Below are positions 1-9,810 of a stretch of 64,000 nt of DNA, piece after piece. Origin of the DNA: Notolepis coatsorum (lineage: Eukaryota; Chordata; Actinopteri; Aulopiformes; Paralepididae); assembly GCA_963971535.1 (NCBI GenBank), contig OZ020601.1, positions 20,954,383 to 21,018,382 of the forward strand, written 5' to 3'. The first letter of the stretch is position 1; every line of letters begins with the position of its first letter. The notes under the pieces were generated by a model, which saw only the letters and a program-made list of their open reading frames with translations, was not told the origin of the DNA and made no database searches. A program made the position numbers and the translations under genes.

Positions 1-389
1 CAGTCAGTCAGTCAGTTAGTTATTCAGCCTGTCAGTCAGTCAGCCAGCCAGTCAGTCAGTCAGTCAGTCAGTCAGTCACCCTGTCAACCAGTCAACCAGC
101 GAGCCAGTCAGCCAGTCACTCACTCACTAGGTCTCCATCATGCCAGGAACAGCCTCTTCTGCACATGCTCAGTCATGACTGGAACAGCCTCTTCTGCACA
201 TGCTCAGTCATGACGGAACAGCCTCTTCTGCACATGCTCAGTCATGACGGAACAGCCTCTTCTGCACATGCTCAGTCATGACGGAACAGCCTCTTCTGCA
301 CATGCTCAGTCATGACGGAACAGCCTCTTCTGCACATGCTCAGTCATGACGGAACAGCCTCTTCTGCACATGCTCAGTCAGTCATGACT
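1..389. repeat. CAGT tetranucleotide tract and 34-bp minisatellite
   Basis: 1-125 is a degenerate (CAGT)n/(CAGC)n tract. 146-389 holds about seven copies of a 34-bp unit starting GGAACAGCCTCTTCTGCACA; the period is visible as 181 to 215. It lies in RIMS2 intron 1 with no gene signal. Confidence 0.9.
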
Positions 390-651
390 GTACAGGCTTA
401 GACATCACTGTCAGCCAGCGAATGACTAAAGCTGACAATCCCTTTACCTCAGAGAAGGAGAAATAGGAAAAGCACTCAGCTATGGAAAAAAGAATGAAAA
501 GAGGGGGCTGTGGAACAGGCCTGGATGAATCACAGCCATGTCTTAGAGTCGATGAGTCATGTTTACCATGCAAGAGCTGGGTAGGAATAACACTACGTCC
601 TCTCCATTAGAAATGCTGCCCTACTGCTAATGTTTACCTGACGGTGGAAAA

Positions 652-1111
652 CAACAACAAACAACAAACAACAAACAACAAACAGCTCTAATGAAACAAC
701 AGCCCTAATGAAACAACAGCTCTAATGAAACAACAGCCCTAATGAAACAACAGCCCTAATGAAACAACAGCTATAATGCCTGGGGAAAGCTCCCAGTAAG
801 CCTGGCACACAATGGTCCCAGTCAGTCAGTCAGTCAGTCAGTCAGTCAGTCACTCGTCACTCAGTCAGTGAGTCGCTCAGTCACTCAGCAAGACAGACAG
901 TCAGTCAGTCAGTCAGTCATACAGTCAGTGAGACAGTCAACCAGTCAACCAGTCAGTCACTCACTCAGTCAGTCAGTCAGTCAGTCAGTCAGTCAGTCAG
1001 TCAGTCAGTCAGTCAGTCAGTCAGTCAGTCAGTCAGTCAGTCACTCACTCAATCAGTAAGACATCCAGCCAACCAGTCAGTCAGTCAGTCATATATATAT
1101 ATATATATACC
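652..1111. repeat. AAC-rich tract, 17-bp repeat, CAGT array and (TA)n
   Basis: 652-683 is AAC-rich. 684-775 has about five copies of a 17-bp unit containing TAATGAAACAACAGC. 820-1090 is a CAGT tetranucleotide array. 1090-1111 is (TA)n. The Ser/Gln reading frame through the CAGT array is low-complexity, not a gene. Confidence 0.9.
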
Positions 1112-1621
1112 CAGGACAAACCTCCTCAATCACTCTACTACAGCAGAGTACAGTAAAGCTTGCACTCCTCTATTAATTATTATAATAAAATGTGAAAATA
1201 TGTGTGTTTAAATGGGTAAAGAGATAAAGGTAGTAGTGATGAATGGGGTACTGTGGGCTGTTTGAACAAACACGAGCCTTTGTTGTTGATATATTTAAAT
1301 TAATATTTAAATATTAATCTGGAACAAAGTACAAGCGACATTGAAGTCGGTTACAAAGCAAACAGGGGGGGGAAACAAATGTAAGATTTAAGGCCACCTC
1401 ACTATCCCTGAAACCCTCCCTCCTTCGTCAGACATGGATAGGCTGCCGTCACTAGAAGTCTGAACGTGGTTCAGCTTTAACAATCGGTTGTATCTGTTGA
1501 GAATCCCCTACAACCAGGGGAGGTAGGTAGGTAGGTAGTGCCCACTGCCCAGTGCACTAACAACAGCGGCGTTACTGGAGCCCCACGTGAGCTATAACTC
1601 CGCTCCACCTTAAAACATAGT

Positions 1622-1642
1622 GGACAGCGCCGTGGTGCTGAA
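1622..1642. promoter_or_regulatory. RE1/NRSE-like REST site with flipped half-site in RIMS2 intron 1
   Basis: The + strand reads GGACAGCGCC (1622-1631), the exact right half of the RE1 consensus. It is followed after GT by GGTGCTGAA (1634-1642), the exact reverse complement of the left half TTCAGCACC. The 2-bp spacer is that of a canonical RE1, but one half is inverted relative to the other. It lies about 720 bp inside RIMS2 intron 1. REST silences synaptic genes outside neurons, so a role is plausible; binding to this geometry is not shown by sequence. Confidence 0.5.
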
Positions 1643-1853
1643 ACGCTCTGAGCGACATCTGTACACAAGGCAGGGAGAGCGCGTCCCTTTCTATTGCCGA
1701 GTAGAACGTTCAAATCACACGCACTATACGGCGCTACTAATACACAGGACACTTCCAACGATATTTCCACACTAGGTTTGAACTATGATGCTGTGTAATC
1801 TCTAGTGGGGGGGGGGGGGGTTGGAGTGTGAAAAGGTTAAGCATTTGGCATGG

Positions 1854-1873
1854 TTTTCCGCGAAAATGGCGCC
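1854..1873. promoter_or_regulatory. overlapping E2F-like palindrome and YY1-type motif
   Basis: TTTTCCGCGAAAA (1854-1866) is a near-E2F palindrome and runs into AAAATGGCGCC (1863-1873), a YY1-type core. They sit in a GC-rich stretch (about 1850-2560) that ends at RIMS2 exon 1. They could belong to the RIMS2 promoter/enhancer or to an uncharacterised transcript; no coding exon is recognised there. Confidence 0.3.
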
Positions 1874-2358
1874 CGTTGCTAACCCAACCCAGCCAGAGCC
1901 GACAGAGTGGGGGAGCTCGCTTGTGTGTAAAAAGCAGGAAGGTTGAATGAAATGCATTGGCTGCTTGTCGACAAACATTTAAAGACGCTGCCCCGCAGGC
2001 AGCGGGTCACAACAATGACAGCTGTCCGGGGGGACGGAGTAGACGGACGGCAGGGGGACAGGGGCTACACTCGGTTCGACCAAAAGATCATGAATCCAAC
2101 CATTCATGTCATTTGTGCGACAATAACGGCATTTTGTTCTCACATTAAACGATCTCTGCCTTAGATGTGGTCGAGGAGGGCAGAATTACGACACGGTTAT
2201 AGACATTCATCATCACCCCCGTAATAAGCCTGCATCATATGCGCGTAGATCGCGACACCCACCCGGGTTACAACAGGGCTTAGTTACCCCCCCGAGCCCC
2301 GCTGCTGCTGACAGCACTGTTGTCAGCTGCTCTCATTCACGGGTTCACGGTGGCTTAC

Positions 2359-2531
2359 TTTAGCATCGACTGTTCCTTCGCCTCTTCCATTTTCTGTCGG
2401 TCCATGACACCGAGGATGATCTTCCTCTCGTCCTCCGTGAGGTGGCTGAGGTCCGGCATCATCTCCGCTGGAGCGGCGGCGGCAGGAGGAGGGCATGCAG
2501 GGCCGACCCGGGCCCCGAGCGGAGCAGACAT
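2359..2531 (-). CDS. rims2: RIM-family presynaptic active-zone protein, first coding exon (probably RIMS2)
   Basis: ATG at 2531-2529 opens MSAPLGARVGPACPPP, then a Pro/Ala run, then MPDLSHLTEDERKIILGVMD and RQKMEEAKEQSML (57 codons plus AA), ending at donor GTAAGC (2358-2353), phase 2. DLSHLTEEER-type sequence followed by a charged helix is the start of the N-terminal Rab3-binding region of RIM1/RIM2, scaffolds that couple Rab3 vesicles, Munc13 and calcium channels at synapses. Later exons (zinc finger, PDZ, C2 domains) must lie left of position 1. RIMS2 rather than RIMS1 is chosen because DCAF13 lies upstream in the same orientation, as in mammals. The exon sits in a GC-rich, CpG-containing stretch. 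Confidence 0.88.
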
Positions 2532-3306
2532 CTTCTAGACACACAATTGCTGTAAAGAAGAACAAGGAAAGAAAGAAACCAGCGACACATTAGGCGGCTG
2601 TACAGTTTACACACTTGAGCAGAAGACAGAGCTGTCAAACTCACATTCTCTTTAAGGTATAGGCCTCAGAGATAGATAGCAGTGTGCAACTTAAGTGGAG
2701 GCAACAACAGTCACCACGTACTGTTTGACGTGTCGAACAACAACATCTATATCACCACCCAGGACACACTCCACCATGTGTGCCTCTGAAACGAGCGTCT
2801 TCAACGTCTACTGGCGTATTTATGCTCATGATGGAGAGTAGACATCAGATGAGCGATATATAGGAACCCTGGTGGGTCCCTACCTGCCTGGCAAACAGGG
2901 AGTCGGGTTCGGTTGGTCGTTTAGTGAAGAGAGCAGCTGTGCTGCGAACAGAATGCACCTCATTCACACACACACTGGAGCTGGGAGATCGATGCCCTGG
3001 TGGTGATAAACACAACAGTCGAGGCTATAGGATAGAAAGTCTCCAGGCACCGAGTCGTATTCCAAAACAAGCCCCCATCCACGGGCGCACAGCACAGAGG
3101 AGAGGAGGAGAAACACAGAAGCTCCTCGCAGATATAGGAGGGAGAGCTCTTGCCTTTTTATTTTGCAATCATGTTAAGTCCTCCTGTCTTCTTCTTCTAA
3201 CCCATCGCCGTCATCCTCTAGGAAGCTGGGTTTAGACTCGCATGGTCGGGTTAGAGATGCTCTGCTCCTCCGTCCTTTGCTCGGGTTCTTCTTCTTTCGA
3301 GTGCCT

Positions 3307-3404
<98 letters not shown>

Positions 3405-3690
3405 TCTCTCTCACACACACACACTCTCCTCTTTCCTCCAGGTTGGTTAATTCTTGGAGATTTTCTTAAATGCACAAAAATGGATGGAATGAAACAGATC
3501 CAGATGGTTAAGAGAGAGTAGGCGGAGCGACTGAAACACGTAGCGCGGGCTGAGCGGCTCCGTGGTCAGGGAGGAGGACGGGGGGGGGGGGGGGGGGGGG
3601 CGCCGACGCGCGCTGTGTTCATTGACAGCAGGGCAGGCGGATAGCAGCCACCAAAACACGGACTGGAGACCTTCCCCTGCTGGAACAAAC
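2532..3690. other. RIMS2 upstream region with (TC)n, (AC)n and poly-G tracts
   Basis: This is the presumed 5' UTR/promoter side of RIMS2. It contains a long (TC)n run joined to (AC)n (about 3308-3427) and a 21-base G run (3580-3600) next to CGCCGACGCGCGC. No conserved coding exon is recognised. Short frames through (TC)n are repeat artefacts. Confidence 0.6.
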
Positions 3691-4490
3691 GATTAGATTA
3701 GATTAGATTAGATTCAAATGTATTGTCATCATACAGCACAAGTACAGTACAACGAAAATAAGTGTGCCATCCATCCAGAGTGCAAATGTAAAAGCAACGT
3801 GCAATAGTAATATACAATGCACAGGTGATTAAACTGTATATAAAATATATAAATGAGTACTAGTGAGTAATAGTACAATTCATATAATGTACATAGTTGT
3901 ATTAATCTGTACAGTGATACATGTATATAAAGATACTACGGTAGTAATTAAGTCATACTGTCCAGCAGTGTAACTAGTAATAACTAGATAACTATAGATG
4001 GGGGCAGCACCGTCGTAGACCAGAAAAGCATCAATATTTCATAATGAGATGAGGGCACGATGAGTGAGCCATGTGACGCGAGAGGTAAATACAGTGCCAG
4101 GGCGCACAATTGCGTGACTCAAACCGTCCAGGTAAGAGCTTCTTTAATAATGCACACTAGCTGATGCTGGTGGAAGAAAATAAAACACAACTGAAGCTAA
4201 TGCACAGGCCTGCTGCACATATCCCTTACCAACTCTTACTAGTTATGCTGCTTTATACCTGTATCACTGTACATATTAATACTACAACTCTGTACATACA
4301 TCTGATTAGTATTACTCTGTAGTACTAATTTACATGTGTTATATCCTGTTTAATCACATGTACATTGTATATTACTATTGCAATTTACTGTTACATTTGC
4401 ACTCTGGTTGGATGCCAAACTTATTTTCGTTGTACTGTACTTGTGCTGTATGATGACAATAATACATTTGAATTTAATCAAATTAATATT
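3691..4490. repeat. inverted pair of a LINE-type 3' tail
   Basis: 3691-4030 begins with (GATTA)n and then TTCAAATGTATTGTCATCAT and a sequence with CAGTACAACGAAAATAAG. 4180-4490 carries the same family in opposite orientation, ending CATTTGAATTTAATC. Related copies with the 3691 orientation are at 46977-47190 and 50743-51030. The tail and pentamer end look like the 3' end of a non-LTR element read on the minus strand; the clade is not determined. The two arms could pair into a hairpin. Confidence 0.6.
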
Positions 4491-5052
4491 GTAGTACAGT
4501 AGTAACCACTGTGCTGTATTACCTCGGTTATCAACTCTCCAACTGAACCACACCTGTTACCTTTAATTCATATGTGTCAATGCGCTCATCAGACCTTCCT
4601 AATCCACCTATTGTTCACCTCTGACCTTTAACTGACCTCAGGCTCTTATCTCCGCACCCTTACCTCTCACTCTCTAGGTCTTACCCACCAAATCCCGCTC
4701 TCTGAGCCCCTTCCCCCTAACAACCCACTCAGGCTCCAGGGTTGAGGGGATTATGCAATAAGACAGGTGCATGGATGGATAGAGCGGGCGGTGATTAAGA
4801 GGATAGGGCACCGTAGCTCATTAAGACCGTAAGTCACCTGGTACAGCAGTGGTGAGCAAACCCTCTACATCAAGTCAAACAGGGGCCTGGTGTCAGGACC
4901 GCTACCTCTCCCAAATGTAACGTTAATAACTGCCATTGTTTTACTAGTTTATTGAGAGGTTAATAGCCCCTGCAGGCCATGTCATGTGTCATACAATAAA
5001 ATATTTGTTACTCAAGACGCATTCCTTAGTACCTCTCAGTATCAGTAAGATA

Positions 5053-5817
5053 CCAGCCAGCCAGCCAGTCAGCCAGCCAGCCAGCCAGCCAGTCTGTCAG
5101 TCAGCCAACCAGTAAGTCAGTCAGCCAGCCAGCCAGCCAGCCAACCAGTCAACCAGTCAGTCAGTCAGTCAGTCAGTCAACCAGTCAGTCAGTCAGTCAG
5201 TCAGTCAGTCAGTCAGTCAGTCAGTCAGTCAGTCAGTCAGTCAGCCAGCCAGCCAGTCAGTCAGTCAGTCAGCCAGCCAGCCAGCCAGTCTGTCAGTCAG
5301 CCAACCAGTAAGTCAGTCAGCCAGCCAGCCAGCCAGCCAACCAGTCAGTCAGTCAGTCAGTCAGTCAGTCAGTCAGTCAGTCAGTCAGTCAGTCAGTCAG
5401 TCAACCAGTCAGTCAGTCAGTCAGTCAGTCAGTCAGTCAGTCAGTCAGTCAGTCAGTCAGTCAGTCAGTCAGTCAGTCAGTCAGTCAGTCAGCCAGCCAA
5501 CCAGTCAGTCAGTCAGTCAGTCAGTCAGTCAGTCAACCAGTCAGTCAGTCAGTCAGTCAGTCAGTCAGTCAGTCAGTCAGTCAGTCAGTCAGTCAGTCAG
5601 TCAGTCAGTCAGTCAGCCAGCCAGCCTGTCAGCCAGCCAGCCAGCCAACCAGCCAGTCAGTCAGTCAGTCAGTCAGTCAGCCAGCCAGCCAACCAGTCAG
5701 TCAGTCAGTCAGTCAGTCAGTCAGTCAGTCAGTCAGTCAGTCAGTCAGCCAGCCAGCCAGTCAGCCTGTCAGCCAGCCAGTCAGCCAGTCAGCCAGTCTG
5801 TCAGCCAGCCAGCCAAC
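5053..5817. repeat. 0.77-kb CAGT/CAGC tetranucleotide array
   Basis: Almost uninterrupted four-base repeats alternating between blocks of CAGT and CAGC with occasional CAAC, between RIMS2 and DCAF13. Blocks of mixed units recur in the same order (for example 5053-5130 and 5265-5345), suggesting block duplication. Confidence 0.95.
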
Positions 5818-7170
5818 CTACCTAAACATGTAATGGGGGCCACTTATTTGTCAAACACCCAGAAGTTGCTGAAATGGTCCAATTTGTCAAAATGTCAATG
5901 GAGAGGCTAGTCTGTCTCTCTAGACTCCAGACATTATTAGTTTGTGTCGAATAGTTTTCACTCATTGCATAAAAAAAATGTTGCATTTGAATCGCCATGT
6001 CAGCATGCACGAAGCAGACAGACCATTTCAGCAAGTTCTGGGTGTTTGATAAGGAAATGGCCCGGATTACATGTTTAGGTACTAAAGAACTGTGAGAACT
6101 AGAAGAAAACTGTGATTTTAGAGTATGTCTGCACTTTATGTGCTCATTTCATCATTCATGTATTTTTTATTCTACTAAAACTGATTCAAACCATAATCAA
6201 AGTGGCCTGTTGGGATGTTAGATCCTAATGTGAAAAACTATGATTTTATATGTCTGCTCATTTTACCCTTGCTATTATTTGACTTATTTTTACTTTTATT
6301 TCTATGCCCCACTATCCGCTGGGTGCATACTATGACCTGTATCATGTTTTGTAACAGATTACAGAAATTCAAGAAGCCTATTGGAACGTGAGGTTCTGAT
6401 ATTTGATTAATATATCTCCATTATTTTATCCCACTTTATGCTTTGCTCTTGCTGCTTGTTTTACAGATTTTATGTCTTCTTTCTTACTGATGTAAAACAC
6501 TTTGAACTGCAATCCCCTGTATGAAAGGTGCTATACAAATAAAGTTATTATTTATTATTATAAAGAATAAGTATGAGTAGAACAATTAAATTATATGACA
6601 ATGTCTAGGGCTGTCCTAAAATAAAGAAATTCTTAGTTGACTAACAGTCATAGGATTTAAACCTAGTGATCACGAGAGACCTGCTCATCATTTTAAATCT
6701 AGTGATCACTAGGGTTGGGTACTCTTCACATTTGAACCAATACTGGTACTAGTACCAGTTCCTGGATCTTTTTCGATAGTTAACTCTGTAATAACAGAAA
6801 ATGAAATTTCAGTTGTAAAAAAACAAGTCGAAATATTGCAATTTCAACATTTTTATTTAGAACATTTAGTTATTTATTGTTGTAACACACAACATAAAAT
6901 AAATCGCATGATCATGTATTATGTTTTAAAATGTTTAAATATCAACAGTATCTGGCCATCCTCAGTAAATATGATCAAACTCCTCTGAAATTTGATACCG
7001 ATTGATCTAGCATGAATCGGTACATAGTAGTACTGATGTAATTCGACCAAGTGATCATTTTAAATATCACCACATACCTGCTCATCATTTTTCAGGAAAT
7101 AACTCACTCAGCATGGAAACAATCATAAAAAAACGAACTAATCAGACCAGACCGACAGATTAACCGCAGG
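5818..7170. other. intergenic DNA with degenerate repeat tails
   Basis: AT-rich, no supported gene. A LINE/SINE-type tail ends at about 6535-6560 (TACAAATAAAG then TTATT repeats). At 6711 TAGGGTTGGGTACTC begins a degraded hAT-type element of the kind that is intact at 38258-38664. Confidence 0.5.
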
Positions 7171-9010
7171 TGTAATGAAATACACAGGTATTTCATTATT
7201 CCACTTCAGGCCTGGGTGTAAAGAAGCAGCTAATCTAGTCCACAGGTAATGAAATAGACAGGTATTACATTATTCCACTTCATTTCTGTTAATTCGAACC
7301 AGACTTGATACTCAGGATAATTGCGCACGGCCGCCTCACCTGAAAAGACAGCAGGTGTCGATCGCAGAAATCCTGATTTTCTAACGGCATGGATTGATTG
7401 AAAACTTTATTAACAGATTGCAGAATGGGTACAATAGAGTACGGCTCAATAGCCTCGCAGACAAATTAAATGCATAATCTATAGGCTAATTTTAAGTCCC
7501 TCATTACCCCAATCAATCAGATTATATTTCTTTAAATGTGCCTGCTGGCAGTAGGCTTAATGGAATCAATAATCGAATGAGATCTTGCTAGCGAAAATAA
7601 TTAGTTCAACTCTTTCAGAATAGGTAGAAAAAAACAAGCCCAAAGATTATCTAATTGATACGAATTAATAGATACTTATGAGGATATCTGTACTGTATGT
7701 GCTTATGTATCATGGAATATATAAATACATGGTTCCCAAAGTTTTCAAGGCGCGACCCCCGAAATAACTTGTCAGAGAGGCTTGGAGGATATACAGTTTC
7801 ACTATTAATCAGGTTTTAATATTTCAGACATCCATACATGCATTGAATTGATTAAGCTTTGGTTTATACCAGTGACACCAGTCATGTGCATCGCCCTCTT
7901 GTTCATCATCAGATAACACTAACAGTGCTTGAACAGATAAATGCATTTTCTCAAATTCATTCATCAAAACGTCAAAGGCTTGCAATTGCTCATTCATTTT
8001 CTCAAGTCACGCCCACGTCAACAAATCCGTCAAACAGCGCATCTCCTCAGACATTTGAATCCCAGTTACAATATCACAATAACGTGAGTGACAGTGATAC
8101 AATTCAACAATCCACAGATTCAGATTCGTTGTAATTCACATCCACAATCCACGCATAAAGACGCTTCAATTTATGCTTGAATGAAACACAATCGGGGCGC
8201 TCCGCCGCAAATACATCCACAGCGGAGAACATGAAACGAATCAGAGCCAAACGCCCGATCGGTTTCATTCATAAAAAAAATATCCCCGCAGGATTCACAT
8301 TTGCAATGCTCCGTTATTAAAATAACCACATGGTGTGTCGCACCTCGCGAGCGCCGTATCTATAACTATGACGTGCATTATTTAGGACAAAGTAAATCCA
8401 TAGGCTGAATATGATTTATTATCAGCATTTTAGGTCTATTATTTTACATTTCAAAAGCCCCCTCTAGAAAAACGAAGCAGAAAAACATAATTCAGAATCG
8501 TATAATGGGATCTGTGAGGAGAGCTGGCATTTCTTTGCGAGAGCATGGCCAGGTTATCCAGCTAACTGAACTAAACCCTGCACTGGACCAGGTTCAAACT
8601 TTCTGATCTACTGTTGCCATAGTGATTTTAGACAATCGTGCTTCGGGGAACCGACAGGTCTAGCTTATGTCAAGTTATCCTGAAAATTATCCGGCTAACT
8701 CAGTTAGCCAGGTACGAGGAACAGGGCCCAAGCCTGGGTGTAAAGAAGCAGCTAATCTAGTCCACAGGTAATGAAATAAACAGGTATTTCATTATTCCAC
8801 TTCAGGCCTGGGTGTAAAGAAGCAGCTAATCTAGTCCACAGGTGTAATGATATTCTGTTAATTCATTAACCAAACATATTGTTATTACCTGCATGGCTTT
8901 TACCATTTTCTTACTCTCTGCATTGTGTTTATTCCGTCAATTCTATGCAAATTGTATGTCTATTTGATTGCAATTCTATAATGCTATATAAATAACGTTT
9001 ATTATTATTA
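7171..9010. repeat. two copies of a roughly 74-bp repeat about 1.5 kb apart, with insertion between
   Basis: A unit with GGCCTGGGTGTAAAGAAGC occurs at 7209-7290 and again at 8733-8860. Between them is AT-rich DNA with a LINE tail on the minus strand (7399-7432, GAAAACTTTATTAACAGATT), and GTTAGCCAGGTACGAGGAAC just before 8720 resembles a transposon end. No coding exon is seen. 8900-9020 ends in a (TTA)n tail. Confidence 0.45.
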
Positions 9011-9167
9011 TTATCAGACTACGAGGGGCCGCTCTAATAATGTTGCCCATAGGGGCTCAAGTGAATGTACATTTTACTGGCTGTGATATGAAGCATACGC
9101 TACCTGCTGAGGACCAGTGATGTACAGTAAGCATTAAAATCAAAAGGACACAGTATTATCAGTATTA

Positions 9168-9173
9168 TTTATT
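9168..9173 (-). terminator. dcaf13: candidate polyadenylation signal for dcaf13
   Basis: AATAAA on the minus strand about 430 bp past the stop codon, the best hexamer I see downstream of exon 11. A (CA)n repeat (9236-9319) would lie in the 3' UTR. Other sites are possible. Confidence 0.4.
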
Positions 9174-9235
9174 TATCTTTTTTGTTTTGTTTTTAACCCC
9201 AAACTTGACAAATAAAGGGGATGACCTTTTCAGAA

Positions 9236-9253
9236 TGTGTGTGTGTGCGTGTG

Positions 9254-9319
<66 letters not shown>
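9236..9319. repeat. (TG)n microsatellite in the dcaf13 3' region
   Basis: A near-perfect TG dinucleotide run with two TGCG interruptions at its left end. It is (CA)n in the dcaf13 transcript orientation. Confidence 0.95.
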
Positions 9320-9320
<1 letters not shown>

Positions 9321-9599
9321 TGGAATGACAGAAAGGTCCTTTGGGTCGTAGCACAAGATGGCTCTATTACAACCCATTTCCATTCGTCTTATAACTGTTA
9401 ACATATTTCTCTCAAGGTTTAAAAAAGAAAAGAAAATACTTGATCTTATTCAAAAGTTGTATCAAAACAAATGTTTCCACCAAAAAACTGGTGGCAGCAT
9501 TCTGAGTGAGAGTCCCATCAATGTGGACCCAGGAGGGAGTGGTCGGGTTAATATCTTCTTCTTCCTGTCCACAGCTGGTTACTTCTTCTTCTTCTCTCT

Positions 9600-9687
9600 C
9601 TAATTGACCACGGCCACAACATGTTTCTGCTTCTCGGACACCACCAGAGTACTTCCTGGTTTGCTGTGCTTGCGTACGTTCCTCGCC
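9600..9687 (-). CDS. dcaf13: dcaf13 exon 11 (residues 417-445 and stop)
   Basis: Acceptor TTTCTTTCCAG, then G GCG AGG AAC. Encodes ARNVRKHSKPGSTLVVSEKQ and KHVVAVVN, then TAG at 9602-9600. The HSKPGS and KHVVAVV blocks are the conserved end of DCAF13, so the gene is complete. Confidence 0.95.
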
Positions 9688-9755
9688 CTGGAAAGAAACA
9701 CACAGAGGAAAGAACCATGAATAAAATCAGCCTTAAGAGATCAACTGGTGAGAAT

Positions 9756-9810
<55 letters not shown>

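Noticed and set aside
868-1059. 63-codon Ser/Gln-Val frame
   Set aside because: Translation of CAGT tetranucleotides; no coding evidence.
2924-3235. 103-codon + strand frame upstream of RIMS2
   Set aside because: No recognisable domain, low-complexity surroundings, and antisense to the RIMS2 upstream region.
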